64,000 bases of DNA from Trissonchulus latispiculum (lineage: Eukaryota; Nematoda; Enoplea; Enoplida; Ironidae), in contig JASAND010030909.1 of assembly GCA_030248195.1 (NCBI GenBank), positions 1 to 64,000 on the forward strand. Reading direction: 5' to 3'. A model generated the notes under the pieces. It had not been told where the DNA came from. It saw only the letters and a program-made list of their open reading frames with translations, and did no database searches. The first letter of the stretch is position 1; every line of letters starts with the position of its first letter. Below, piece by piece: positions 54,261 through 64,000 of this stretch. Made by a program: the position numbers and the translations under genes.

Positions 54261-54919
54261 CCATAGGTGTGGCTGGGCAAAAAATCTGGGGGGGGGGGTT
54301 CCGACGGAGGGTGGGGGACCCCCTAAATTTTCGATTTTATGCCATTTTTGACCACTTTTGGGCCAAAAATCTGGGAGGGTAGCAAAAATCCGAAAATCGG
54401 GGGGGGGCGAAAATTTGTCATTTGGGGGGTCCCCCCATAACCATAGGTGTGGCTGGCGAAAAAAGTGGGGGTGGGGGTTCAGAAAAAAGTAGGGAGGGGG
54501 GTTTGGCGAAAAAGGGGCTGGGGTGGGGGGTCGCGAAAAGTCGATTTGGGGGGAGGGGTAAGAAAAATTTTCGAGGAGGGGGGTCGGCGAAAAACCGGTT
54601 TTTCGTTAAGAAATTGAAAAATTTTCTCAATTTACAGCTATCTTAAACGATTTTTAGCTAAATTCAGCGAATTCTAGCGATTTTTCGCTAATTTTTGGAA
54701 TTTTTTAGAAAAATTTCGAATTTTTAGCTAAAAATTTTCAAAAAATTTTCAAAAATTTAGGTTGGGGTTAGAAAATTTTTAGGGGGGAGGGGTCTGAAAA
54801 AATCGATTTGGGGGGAGGGGTAGGAAAAAATTTTTAGGGGGGGGGTCGGCCTCGGCGACCCCTCCATTTGGGGAGAGGGGTCCCCCCCCACCCCCCCTCA
54901 CCCCTAACACACCTATGGG
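54261..54919. mobile_element. G-run-rich palindromic elements with CCATAGGTGTG ends (overlapping or nested copies)
   Basis: CCATAGGTGTGGCTGG occurs at 54261 and 54442, and ACACACCTATGG near 54908. Another right end is at about 53680-53690. The interior is made of GGGGGGG runs separated by GCGAAAAA phrases. Two left ends suggest one copy inserted in another. Confidence 0.6.
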
Positions 54920-54987
54920 TACAACCTACAAAACTGCAAATGTGCTTAAAACAAAGTTCTAAGTACGCCAAGTACGATGGTATAGAG

Positions 54988-56252
54988 CAGTGGCGGATCC
55001 AGGGGGGGCCCCCCCTTTCCGATTTGGGCCCCCTCCTTTGACATTCCGGGCCCCCCCTAGAAAATTTTTTCCGCTGTTTATAATGCATATTTCGAGTGAA
55101 AATTAAGCATAATTTTAATGAATTCCACAAATTTTTAAAAAATTTCGCCTGCGGCGCACTTATATTATATATACTTCCGTGCTGCTTTATTACGTACTTA
55201 GTACTGTGACAGAACTTCTGTCTCCTAAAGTGTCTTCTATTTTGTTTCCTTTCCTGTTTTGTAAGTATAAAATTAATTGTACTCAACGTTTTCAGTTTAT
55301 TTCATGACTATATACCGGCTTATATTTATATATATTTACAAGTTTTATTTTGCTTTCATAACGTATACATATATATAAATGGGCAATGCAAGATTGGTAA
55401 TTGCAGCTTCTAAAAGTGTTCTAGAATAAATCGTGGAAGTGAAAAATTCTGAAAAGCATCCAATTCTTGTTTTGGTTTTCCACTGATCGATTATACAACT
55501 CAATAACTCATCTCATCTTAACTAATCTTTTTAAACATTTGAATTGCTGAATTTTCCACGATTTCAAAAAATTCTTCAACTTGTCGGGCCCCCCCCCTTG
55601 AAAAATTTTTCTGTTGTTTATATGCATAATTTGAGTGTTTTTAAGAATTTTTTCAAAAATCGGCAAATTTTTGCAAAAAAATCGAAAAAATTTTTCTAAA
55701 ATTTGAGAAAATTTTTGGAAAATGAAGGCAAAATTTGCTAAAATTTGGAAAAAATTTTGGATTCCCCAAAAAAAGGTCGCCGGATTTTTGGGACGGGCCC
55801 CCCCCCTTCAAAAAATCCTGGCGCCGCTACTGTTTGGGCCCCTCCCTTTGGGGTGTCGGGCCCCCCTTGAAAACTTTTTCTGCTGTTTATATGCATAATC
55901 TGAGCGATTTTTAAGAAATTTGTTTAAAAATCGGCAAATGTTTTGCTAAAAATCGAAAAATTTTTGCTAAAATTTGAGAATTTTTTTTGAAAATGAAGGT
56001 AAAATTTGCCAAAATTTGGCAAAAATTTTGTACCTCCCAAAAAAAGGTCGCCGGAGTTGTTGGCCGGGCCTCCCCTTCAAAAAATCCTGGCGCCGCTACT
56101 GCTTTCCATACACAATTTCAATTTTCTTGTAAAAATATTTTGTTTCTGGAAAAAGAAATTTTTACCCCCCCCTCCCAGAAAAATTTGGTTACCCCCCCCC
56201 GGAAAAATTTTTCAGCGCCCCCCCCCCTTTCAAAATCCTGGATCCGCCACTG
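54988..56252. mobile_element. Composite MITE with CAGTGGCGGATCCAGG termini
   Basis: The left end CAGTGGCGGATCCAGG and its complement at the right (CCTGGATCCGCCACTG, ending 56252) bracket repeated GGGCCCCCCC modules. Inside are two further right-type ends, TCCTGGCGCCGCTACTG at about 55815-55831 and 56085-56101, suggesting internal duplication or nesting. The termini are of the CAG-starting hAT MITE type. A matching 8-bp duplication was not found. Confidence 0.6.
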
Positions 56253-56399
56253 GAGAGAGTTCTCAGCTATCCCTTATAACAAAAAAGATCCAGCCAAAAT
56301 CCGAAAAAGTGGGTTTTCCCCCATGGCTAAACACCTATGCTGCTATGCCCATGCCCCCCCCAGAAAATTCAAGAATAATTTCCTTAATAGGATAATTTT

Positions 56400-57130
56400 C
56401 TGTATTTTATGGGGGGGGGGTACCGCAACCCCCCCCCCAACCATTTTTCTAATCCCCCAAAAAATTTTGGGGGGGCCCCGCCCCCCATCAATTGCGCACA
56501 AATTGGGCATTTTAAGGTAAATTTTGCAAAATTTATCAAAAAAGTCAAAATTATTGGCTTAACTTGTTAATTATCGCGAGAAATACACGTTTAGAACGGT
56601 TCAATGCACTTCTAAACTCAATATTGACCTTATTCTGGACTCAGAAACATGTTGGCATTGGCAATCAAGTTTTCGAGTTTAAATAAACTGTTTGTTAAAA
56701 TTATTTAATGATTTCATGTTTTTCGCCATTAGCAATGGCTGAAAATGCTATTTATGGCGTAAAAATTGAAAAAATTTTGGTGAGGGGTTAGGGGGGTCGT
56801 GGAGAGTTTGGGGGGGTCTAAAAAGGCCCCCCTAAAATTCCGGGGGAGCCCCACCCCAACCCAAATCCCCGTTACACCTACGGGGGGAGCTCTACTATAT
56901 ACATGTTTTAAAAATATGATCCATCCCTTCAATAAGGTGAACACGTACTGCAAATTGCACGGACAAAAACTACGTTCTTACCATAGGATAACGTGGGGGG
57001 GGGTGCAGACCCCCCCCCCCCCAGACCGACAAAAAATGGGTAGACCCCCTCAGCGACAAGGAAACAAGAAGACCCCTAAAAGGTGTATCGTTCTGCAAAT
57101 GAGCATAAATAATGCATAAATTCAAAGATT
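56400..57130. repeat. G/C-homopolymer-rich repeat remnants
   Basis: Runs of 8-14 G or C (for example at 56411, 56432, 56996 and 57012) alternate with AT-rich sequence. They resemble centres of the palindromic elements without clear termini. No gene is seen. Confidence 0.45.
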
Positions 57131-57579
57131 CGTTAATATATAGGCAATTTTGACGGACCCACTGCTCGGCAGGATTGATATTTTGCACACATCTAGCAAT
57201 ACAGCGTTCGAGTCACCGGGTTGGAGGGGGACCGTTACTGGGGTACCCATGGCAACCACCAGACCTTCCTCTTTTTCGGATTCGAAAACAAACTAGTCTT
57301 CGCTTAAATATAGTGTCTTCATAGATCTCTGTCTGGTTTCCGCTGGTGTTTGTTGCCATCTTGGGTAATCGGTAAGGCCGTCAGGCCATATTTTCCATGC
57401 CGGCCGCATCGACCGAATCAGCTATCACCTGATTACTTCCCCCAGACAGGTTATAAAATTGATGTGCAACTTCAATAATGTACTTTTCTCCTGCTGCTCC
57501 ATAAGCTTTAAGCTGAAACATGCTTATTCAGCAGTTGGATTCTTCAAGCGGATAATGTAGCGCTTCTACCAGGGCTGGC

Positions 57580-57784
57580 GGATCAGGAAGAAACCAAGGA
57601 CAAGCCCGAACGGGAGGCGTCAAGTACCCTTGTACCCACGAAACCAGTACCTAGAAGAGAGAAGGGAAGAGGGAGGTTCAGCTTTTCACTCACCATTGAA
57701 AGTAAAGAATTGGTCCCGCCGGGGATCGAACCACGGCCCTTCTGCTCTAGAGTCAGACATGCTAAACCACTACACCACGGGACC
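57580..57784 (-). mobile_element. Candidate tRNA-derived SINE
   Basis: The minus-strand 5' part is a tRNA-like sequence (57784-57712). It continues into an unrelated body of about 130 bp with CTTCCCTTCTCTCTTCTAGG and TGGTTTCGTGGGTAC. No A-tail or target duplication could be fixed, so the boundaries are approximate. Confidence 0.45.
57712..57784 (-). tRNA. tRNA-like sequence with CTA anticodon (probably SINE head or pseudogene)
   Basis: This 73-nt segment has a perfect 7-bp acceptor stem (GGTCCCG/CGGGACC), a box A TGGTGTAGTGGTTTAGCA and a box B GGTTCGATCC. The anticodon arm TCTGA-CTCTAGA-GCAGA is 4 of 5 paired. The central loop triplet is CTA, which would read UAG. The T stem has one mismatch. 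A suppressor tRNA is unlikely in an animal, so a SINE head or pseudogene is the better reading. Confidence 0.5.
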
Positions 57785-57899
57785 ATCAGCTGAACTCCCA
57801 TTGCAGGCTTATCAATCTTTCCTATGCCTGCTTCCCTTACAATAAGGCGGTTACGCCGAAAAAGCCGAAAAACCGAACATATCTCATCTGCAGTCAGTC

Positions 57900-59800
57900 T
57901 CCACCTAACCAGATCGGCTAGGCCAAAAAAGCCTGCAGGTTTATTGTCGCCAACTTTTTAACATTGAGAATGCAGCACGGATTGGTATTCTTTCGTGTAA
58001 ACTTTTTATCAAGCCTAATGAAAGTTCAAGATTTGCAGGTACTCTTCTGCTATTCGAAATCAATTTTCTATTTTCTTGCCCAAAAACAATATTTCGTTTT
58101 TTCTTCAAGCTTAGCATATCTAAGCACTCATAGAGGCCCTTATAAAATTTTCTCTCTGCAGTGGTACAAAACGAACAAGAAGGTGAGAGACGAAGGCCAC
58201 GGATAGAAAACATGACCCCCAAACCAGAACAGAGGTACAACTATTATTAGCTGCTCGTAGCTTTTAGTAACCGCAGTCAATAAGGTCAAGCTCAGTTGTT
58301 TTCTCAAACTGAGATTGACCCCCGCAGATTAATAACGATGAAATAATTAATGTTGAAACTCTAAATACCTGCTTGGATGGCAATAGCTACAGAAGACAGG
58401 AGGGGGTAGTCAGGCCTCAAATCGAAAATATTTTTGAAGGAACTGAAGTTAAAAATTTTTGATTTTGCTATCTCAAAAGTAAATGTTTAAAAAACGAAAA
58501 GTCTGTATGTAAATTATATGATTTTTTTGTTGTTGTTGTTGTTGTAACGTTTCGTTTCTGACACAGTTATCTTAGCGGATCTTTGAAATTAGTATTTAGT
58601 ATCAATGGTAGTTGTTTGCCTGAGTATAAAATATAAATAGCCGATATGAAGATTTTCAAATTCAATAAATAAGGCATCTGGATTCAATAAATATGTAGGT
58701 CAAAAATAGTTTCAGCTTTCGGTCCTAGCGATGCTATTTTTGAGAAGTGAGGTTATTGCTACTTATTTCAGCCAGGTTTTCACATTGTACCCAGTTTTAT
58801 AAGCTGAATGAAATGTCGCCTATTCACAGGGATTACAAACAACAGTTTTCTAGATTTTTTCAACATTTTAGAATTACACTTAAAAATAAAATTTGAAGTT
58901 GCATTCCTGTTCCCCGACTGAATGCTATAACTTTAAAAAGAACAATCACCACAGCAGCACAGACCAGTGTAAAATGCATAGCTGACACTGACAGGCTTTA
59001 AAAGGTGCAACCAATCTTCCAGGCTGCTAATTATGATCTGCTCCCAAATGTTGCTGAACTGATTTGCATAAATACAGACATTCTTGAAAATTGAATTTCG
59101 GAATTAATAGTTTTACGGGGGGGCAATGAAATCATCAGCAAAACTAGAAATTCGAGTGATGGGGGGTGGAAGAAAAATTAAAGCGGTTGCAAATAACCAG
59201 CAGAACTTGGAAGCTGGGAATATGAAATATTAAAATGAACAAACAGTAAATTCCTTTGGGTTGAAAAACAAGTATATCCGAAAAGTGCAAGCGGGCCCCC
59301 TTCGGTTAAAAAACAAGCACAGCAGCATACGAGGCCAATGCTGAAGATAGGCTTAATATGACTAGAGAAGGGTTTCCTTAGTGTAAAGCATAGCTATTTT
59401 CCGTGTAAGTAGTTCTGCCTCCAGGCAGAACAAAAAGGGCAGACCCTGTTGTCCAGAAAGGAAAAAAGGGTAGACCCCTCAGCAATTTTCACTGAAAATT
59501 GGTAATTTTTTAGCAAATTTTAGCGATTTTTTCAAAAAATTTCTTAAAAATCGCTAAAAATTGCCATTTTTTGCTAATTTTTGGTCAAAACCCTTAAAAA
59601 TTCGGAATGTTCCTAATTTCGGGGCAGACCCCCGCAAAAATTTTGGATTTTTTCAGGGGTAGACCCCTCGCCGAGGTCAGGGCAGACCCCCCCCAGAATC
59701 GGACCCCGTGTTACTGTATGGTTCTTACGAGTACAGTTTTTCCGGCTACGCCTCAGCGTAGCCGGCTATTATACATTATTCTGTGTAGTTACGTCTCTCC
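57900..59800. other. Intergenic, no supported gene
   Basis: It contains a (TTG)n tract at about 58527-58545 and a GCAGACCCC/GGGGTAGACCCC repeat remnant at about 59430-59705. A minus-strand open frame at 58240-57941 has a plausible but unrecognised translation. Confidence 0.35.
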
Positions 59801-59812
59801 GCTACACGTTAA

Positions 59813-60805
59813 GGTGCTGGTTTCCTTTCGGGTATTTTTGACTCATACGGGTTTAATCCATTACGTAAATAGCTAAAACTTGCTAAAATAACCTACTTCC
59901 GTGCTCTTTAACATTCTGGGACCAGTCCCAGGTTTTAGGCCAAAAGATAAGAAAGTTTTAGTTTTTGGCCTCAGATTTCCAGTAGGTAGACCAGACACGG
60001 GATTGGTTGTCATGGCTGGAAATAGGACACGAAAATGAATATTTTTGCTTTTACAACCTTTGAGCTATCTCCAGTGGTTGAGTCAGTATAAGCAGAAAAC
60101 TGTTTTTGGGTAAAAATGGCAATTTTCGAGAAAATCAGTTTTTTCAAAATTACTGCCACATGTTAAGGACAAAGTTGGCTTATTTATACTCAATCGATGC
60201 AGCGTCCAAATGCCCATTTTATGAATGCCTATTAGCCAGACTTTATTGCTTTCAGCTAGAGATATGGCCGAAAAACCATTTTGGCAAAACTGCGGTTATT
60301 TTGTTTAAAACATCGATTTCTCAAAAACTACTCAACAGATTCCGGAGATTTTTGGCAAAATGGAAATTCGTACTATTGCGGAGGGACATGTTTCTTGGTT
60401 TTGGCTAAAACGTTCCCAGTTTCAAGAAAATTTAGTGCAAATTTTAAAAAATCTAGTGCTTCCGTGCATTTTGCAAATTTTCTCAACCCTTGAGTGATAG
60501 TGAGCAAAACCCCAAAAACGTCCCTCGGCCCATATGTCCTCTGTATGATAGCGCAAAGAGAAATTTTTCTGGTTCCGCAGTTTTGAAAAATCGATGTTCG
60601 AAAATGTTTGGTCTATATCTAGCCGTTATGTCAGAAAAGTTTTGCTAATGTTTTACTAATTTTGCTAGTTTCGTAAGCTCATATGAATGTCCTGATTATA
60701 AGCTTTAAAACGATGTATAAAGCTCTTCCCAACTCCCAAAATTGCGAAAGTTATAGCGTTTTAAAAAATCACCATAAAAGCACTGCACAAAAGGATACCA
60801 GCACC
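59813..60805. mobile_element. TTAA-flanked element, inverted relative of the one starting at 63333
   Basis: The left terminus GGTGCTGGTTTCCTTTCGG is preceded by TTAA (59809-59812). The right terminus CAAAAGGATACCAGCACC is followed by TTAA (60806-60809). It is about 993 bp long. The interior between 60080 and 60800 matches the complement of 63333-64000 closely, for example CGATTTCTCAAAAACTACTC and ATTTATACTCAATCGATG. It has no long conserved frame. Confidence 0.75.
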
Positions 60806-60978
60806 TTAAACACCATACGATCATATGCTGGAGATAGGAGGGGCTTTGGTCAAGATGAAGATCCATAATATAATACATGTAATGTGTACAGCTATTGTTA
60901 ATATTGTCGCATACGTACATACATCGCTAGGAGTTAAGGCTCCTATTTAGTGGAATATGCAAATTAGGAACCGGTTGA

Positions 60979-61281
60979 AGTAAAGCTCTCTTCGTTGTCT
61001 ACCGGAGATGTTCTAAAAAACTTGAACTATTAAAATTTGTTTTTCGATATATTGACGATATTACGGTTATTAATGATGGTGGCATTTTCAGGGAAATTTG
61101 GAAGCTTATTTATCAAATGGAAATTGAATTAAATTTAGTAAATATAAGATATTTAGAAGCCGATGTTTTAGATATCAAAATTATGATTAATAATAAAAAA
61201 TTTATAACCTCGGTTTTTGACAAAATAAAATATTTCCCTTTTAAGGCTATTAGTTTACCAGAAATTGAACTTGTTTGTTGA
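60979..61281 (+). pseudogene. Reverse-transcriptase fragment (YIDD)
   Basis: An open frame of about 100 codons without an early ATG reads FVFRYIDDITVIND, with YIDD at 61048-61059. NLVNIRYLEADVLDIKIMIN and FITSVFDKIKYFPFKAISLP follow, then a TGA. The order matches the palm and post-palm part of retroelement RTs in which a FLDL-type motif and a DKRDxFPF-type motif follow the catalytic site. Both flanks are truncated. It is not part of the LINE or the Penelope-like copy elsewhere in the window. Confidence 0.7.
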
Positions 61282-61951
61282 AAACTGATTGAAAAAAAAA
61301 TTGAAAACTTGTTACCTAATGTTGTTATCGAGGAAAAAAATTGAAAACTTGTTACCTAACGTTGTTATCGAGACACTTTTTTCAATTTCGCAAAAATTGT
61401 GGGCAACGCTAGTGCTACCTAAAAACTTTAATGCTCAACCAAGTCATTCCTAAGCATCAAAAAGCTCACTTTGCTGACCACTTTAAACCCTGCAAGTTAT
61501 TCAATTATGCGATCAAATCTTTTAGTAAAGTTAACAAAGACGACAAACGACCCAGAACCAGAACGACAAACAAAATACGTAAAACGGATGATACAGATCA
61601 AAATGCCATATAAACACCAGCCCTCAGATCCTCAAGAACATATTGAAGGTAACTGCTAAATGAAAACAAGTAGCGCCTGAGAAGAGAACGCGACAAGAGT
61701 TATGTGGCTGTTGTCCTGACATGATACACTCCATAGATTCCGTTAACAGCCAGCACTAAACAGCTGTGATACACAACCGTCAGAGCTATGATAACCATAA
61801 TCTCAGCAAATTGCTAGTCTGCGTAGCCGGCCCCTGACTGTATGCACAGTCACAGCACCATAACTTTCACAAAAACTTTTGCATACAGCATTTGCTTGTT
61901 AGCTTACATAAAGTAAATAATTAAATTAAAGTAATTAAAGTAATTAATTTA

Positions 61952-63328
61952 GGTGGTGGTATCCTTTTGTGTAGTGCTTCTCCGGTGATTTTTTGAAACT
62001 CTATGACTTTAGCAATTTTTGGGAGATTTCGTCTTACTGCTTATAATCCGAATATTCGCACCAGTTTACGAAAATGGCAAAATTAGCGAACACTTCGCAA
62101 AGGTTTCTCGATAATGGCTAAATATAGACCAAAAATATTTGAACACAGATTTCTTCTAAAATGTAGAATACACAAAAATTTCTCTATGTGTCGGGAGATG
62201 AAGGACAGTAGGTCGAGGAACATTTCTGGGTTTGGCGAACAGGCTTTAATGCTCTAGGAAATCCGTTAAGTGTGCGGTAACACGAATTTCGCAACGTAAC
62301 GTTGCGTTTTCGGAAAGTGGAGACGTTTTTGCTCAGACCAAGAAAAACGTACCTCCGCAATATTGCGAATTGTCATCATCACGAGAATCCATAGGGTAGT
62401 TTTTGAAAAAATTATTTTGAACACAAAATAATCGCAGCTTTGCCTGAATTCTTTTGTCAAATCTCTAGCTGGATTATCTACCCAATCTTGGTATAATGAA
62501 TGAAACATGACGAAACTATTGGTGAAATACGTTTGGCTGGCAGATTACCTTTGCACAAAATTTTGGTGTCTGAGAGTGAATAATCGGTTTGCTACCATCA
62601 TGGCTTTGGGCATGCGCAAATAATCAAAATTTTATTTAAGCCTTATATACTAAATTTGAATCTATCACGTGAAAGAGCACAAAAGGAGCTAGAACATGAT
62701 GTGCATGTTTCTTCAGTACTTGGTTTCTATCAAAAGTTACAGATAGTTTTACATACATGATTTCCGTTGACCGTTTGCCAATGTAAAGTAATCGCAGTTT
62801 ATCAAAAATTAAATCTATTGGGTTTTAAAGGTTGTTAGTGTGTTACTTATTTGTATTATTTAAAAACACTATTCAGCTGCTTGAATGCAATGTAAATTCC
62901 CAAAGCCAAAGCAAACAATGAAAAGTTACAAAATCTTTAATTTTATTTTTCTCGTCATTGCTTCAACGAAAGACCTTCAGATCGACGCCCTTAGTTTGAT
63001 TTTACGGCTTGCGTAGTTCAAAAAAATGTTGGATTATTTGATTTCTGCAAACATACAGGGTAGAGAAAAGCTAGAAAGTTGCTTGAAAAAGCAAAAATAT
63101 GAAGCTCAATGAGATCTTTCGAATGACTATAGTTATAACTGTATAGCAGCTGTTAAACGTTCAGAAATTGGGAAAAACCACTCTTACCGGAAATCTCGAA
63201 TTTTTGAAACGGGAATGCGCTAATGCGAATGTTAGAACGCTAAAAGAACTTATTTCGGAAAGTTTCATCAAATTTCATCTTGATTTACGCCGCCAAATAA
63301 CAATATGTGCCCAAAAGGAATCGCCACC
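61952..63328. mobile_element. TTAA-type element, 1.4 kb, hybrid of two subfamilies
   Basis: The left terminus GGTGGTGGTATCCTTTTGTG follows TTTA (61948-61951). The right terminus CCAAAAGGAATCGCCACC is followed by TTAA (63329-63332). The left end resembles the element at 63333. The right 360 bp resembles 32860-33251 (CTTCAGATCGACGCCCTTAG, CTTGATTTACGCCGC). It therefore joins two related elements or represents a fuller ancestor. Confidence 0.7.
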
Positions 63329-63332
63329 TTAA

Positions 63333-64000
63333 GGTGGTGGTATCCTTTTCGTGCAGTGCATTTGTGGTGATTTTTTGAAACGCAATAAGTTTCGCAATTT
63401 TTGGAGTTGGAAAGAGGTTTATGCATAGTTTTAAAGCTTATTATCTGAACATTCACACGGGCTCACGAAACTGGCAAAATTAGCAAAAAATAGTAGAAAT
63501 TTTCTGACATGCAGACATCTAACAGGATGAACATAGGCCAAAAATGTTTGAACATCGATTTCTCAAAACCGAAGCATCGGCCAAAAGTTCTTTTTGCCAT
63601 ACTATATGAAGGACCTATGGGCCGAGGCAAGTTTTTTGGATTTGGCTCAGCAGGTCTTAACGGCCGAGAAAATCGTCCAAATGCAACTTTCGCAACTTCG
63701 CATTGAGTTTTCTTACCACCCGATACGTTTTAACCCAAACCAAGAAAAACGTCCCTCCGCAGGAGCACGAGTTTCAATTCTGCCAAAAATCTCCGGAATC
63801 CGTCGAGTAGTTTTTGAGAAATCGATGTTCGAAACTAAATAATCGCAGTCTTGGCAAAATCGTTTTTCGGCTAAATCTCTATCCTAAAGCAATAAAGTCC
63901 GGCAATAGGCATTCATAAAATGGGCATTTGGGCGCTACATCGATTGAGTATAAATAAGCCAACTTTGTCCTTAACATGTGGCACTTATTTTGAAAAAACT
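63333..64000. mobile_element. TTAA-type element, truncated by the window end
   Basis: The left terminus GGTGGTGGTATCCTTTTCGT directly abuts the previous element and shares the single TTAA at 63329-63332. The sequence matches the complement of 60080-60800. The right end is outside the window. Confidence 0.7.

Noticed and set aside
54418..56520. Several Pro/Phe-rich open frames
   Set aside because: By-products of C-run and GAAAAA repeats in MITEs, with different frames in different copies.
57941..58240. Minus-strand frame of 99 codons with a plausible composition
   Set aside because: No recognisable family, splice partner or paralogue. Kept only as an unassigned stretch.

Overview
The window is nuclear DNA from an invertebrate metazoan. 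It has interrupted genes with GT-AG introns, DEG/ENaC-type channels, a conserved LSM12 gene, a Penelope-like retroelement, a 2A-bearing LINE, and a very dense load of palindromic non-autonomous DNA transposons. I cannot name the phylum from the sequence. No bacterial operons, rRNA or CRISPR arrays are visible. Exon borders below were derived by hand from splice signals, reading-frame continuity and comparison between paralogues.

Left part (1-30.2 kb). After a repeat block (1-2.3 kb) come two tandem DEG/ENaC subunit genes on the minus strand. Gene 1 spans 2330-8670 with 7 coding exons (582 aa). Gene 2 spans 14550-19581 with 6 coding exons (552 aa). Shared exons 1, 2, 4, 5 and 6 have identical lengths (132, 618, 288, 204 and 238 nt), so this is a tandem duplication. 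Gene 1 carries an additional 72-nt cassette exon. An extra first exon (19878-20018) lies upstream of gene 2 and could give it an alternative N-terminus. Between the two genes sits a decayed Penelope-like element (9928-12185) flanked by an 18-bp target duplication. On the plus strand, 22271-26377 is a secreted EGF-plus-propeller-like gene built from two duplicated units. It carries two transposon insertions inside exons and two frameshifts, so I call it a pseudogene. A third, divergent DEG/ENaC gene (26788-30175, minus, 5 exons, 570 aa) lies tail-to-tail with it.

Middle part (30.2-38.9 kb) has no recognisable genes. It holds a nested palindrome with two further elements inserted in it, two foldback elements and an 1.8-kb hAT-type element.

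LSM12 (38926-47393, minus, 5 exons, 351 aa) is the best-conserved housekeeping gene here. Its fold region matches LSM12 exon by exon, but it ends in a low-complexity tail of about 150 residues that the human protein lacks. Its introns host two intact foldback elements and a 35-bp x 6 tandem repeat.

Right part (48.1-64 kb). A decayed LINE (minus, 51499 down to about 48130) has an RNase H fragment, then a 2A-like motif, a PHD-like zinc finger, an APE endonuclease start, the C-terminal end of RT and a second RNase H. That second RNase H is split by an intron-like segment. Beyond it lie G/C-homopolymer-rich palindromes, a tRNA-like sequence with a CTA anticodon, a reverse-transcriptase fragment, and four TTAA-flanked elements of one family.

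The most distinctive signal is a family of foldback elements at 3690, 5235, 33703, 36597, 40838 and 46774. They share a CAAGAGTRYATAATA-type terminus and, where both ends survive, a 7-bp target duplication. Their long inverted arms are mostly unrelated to each other.
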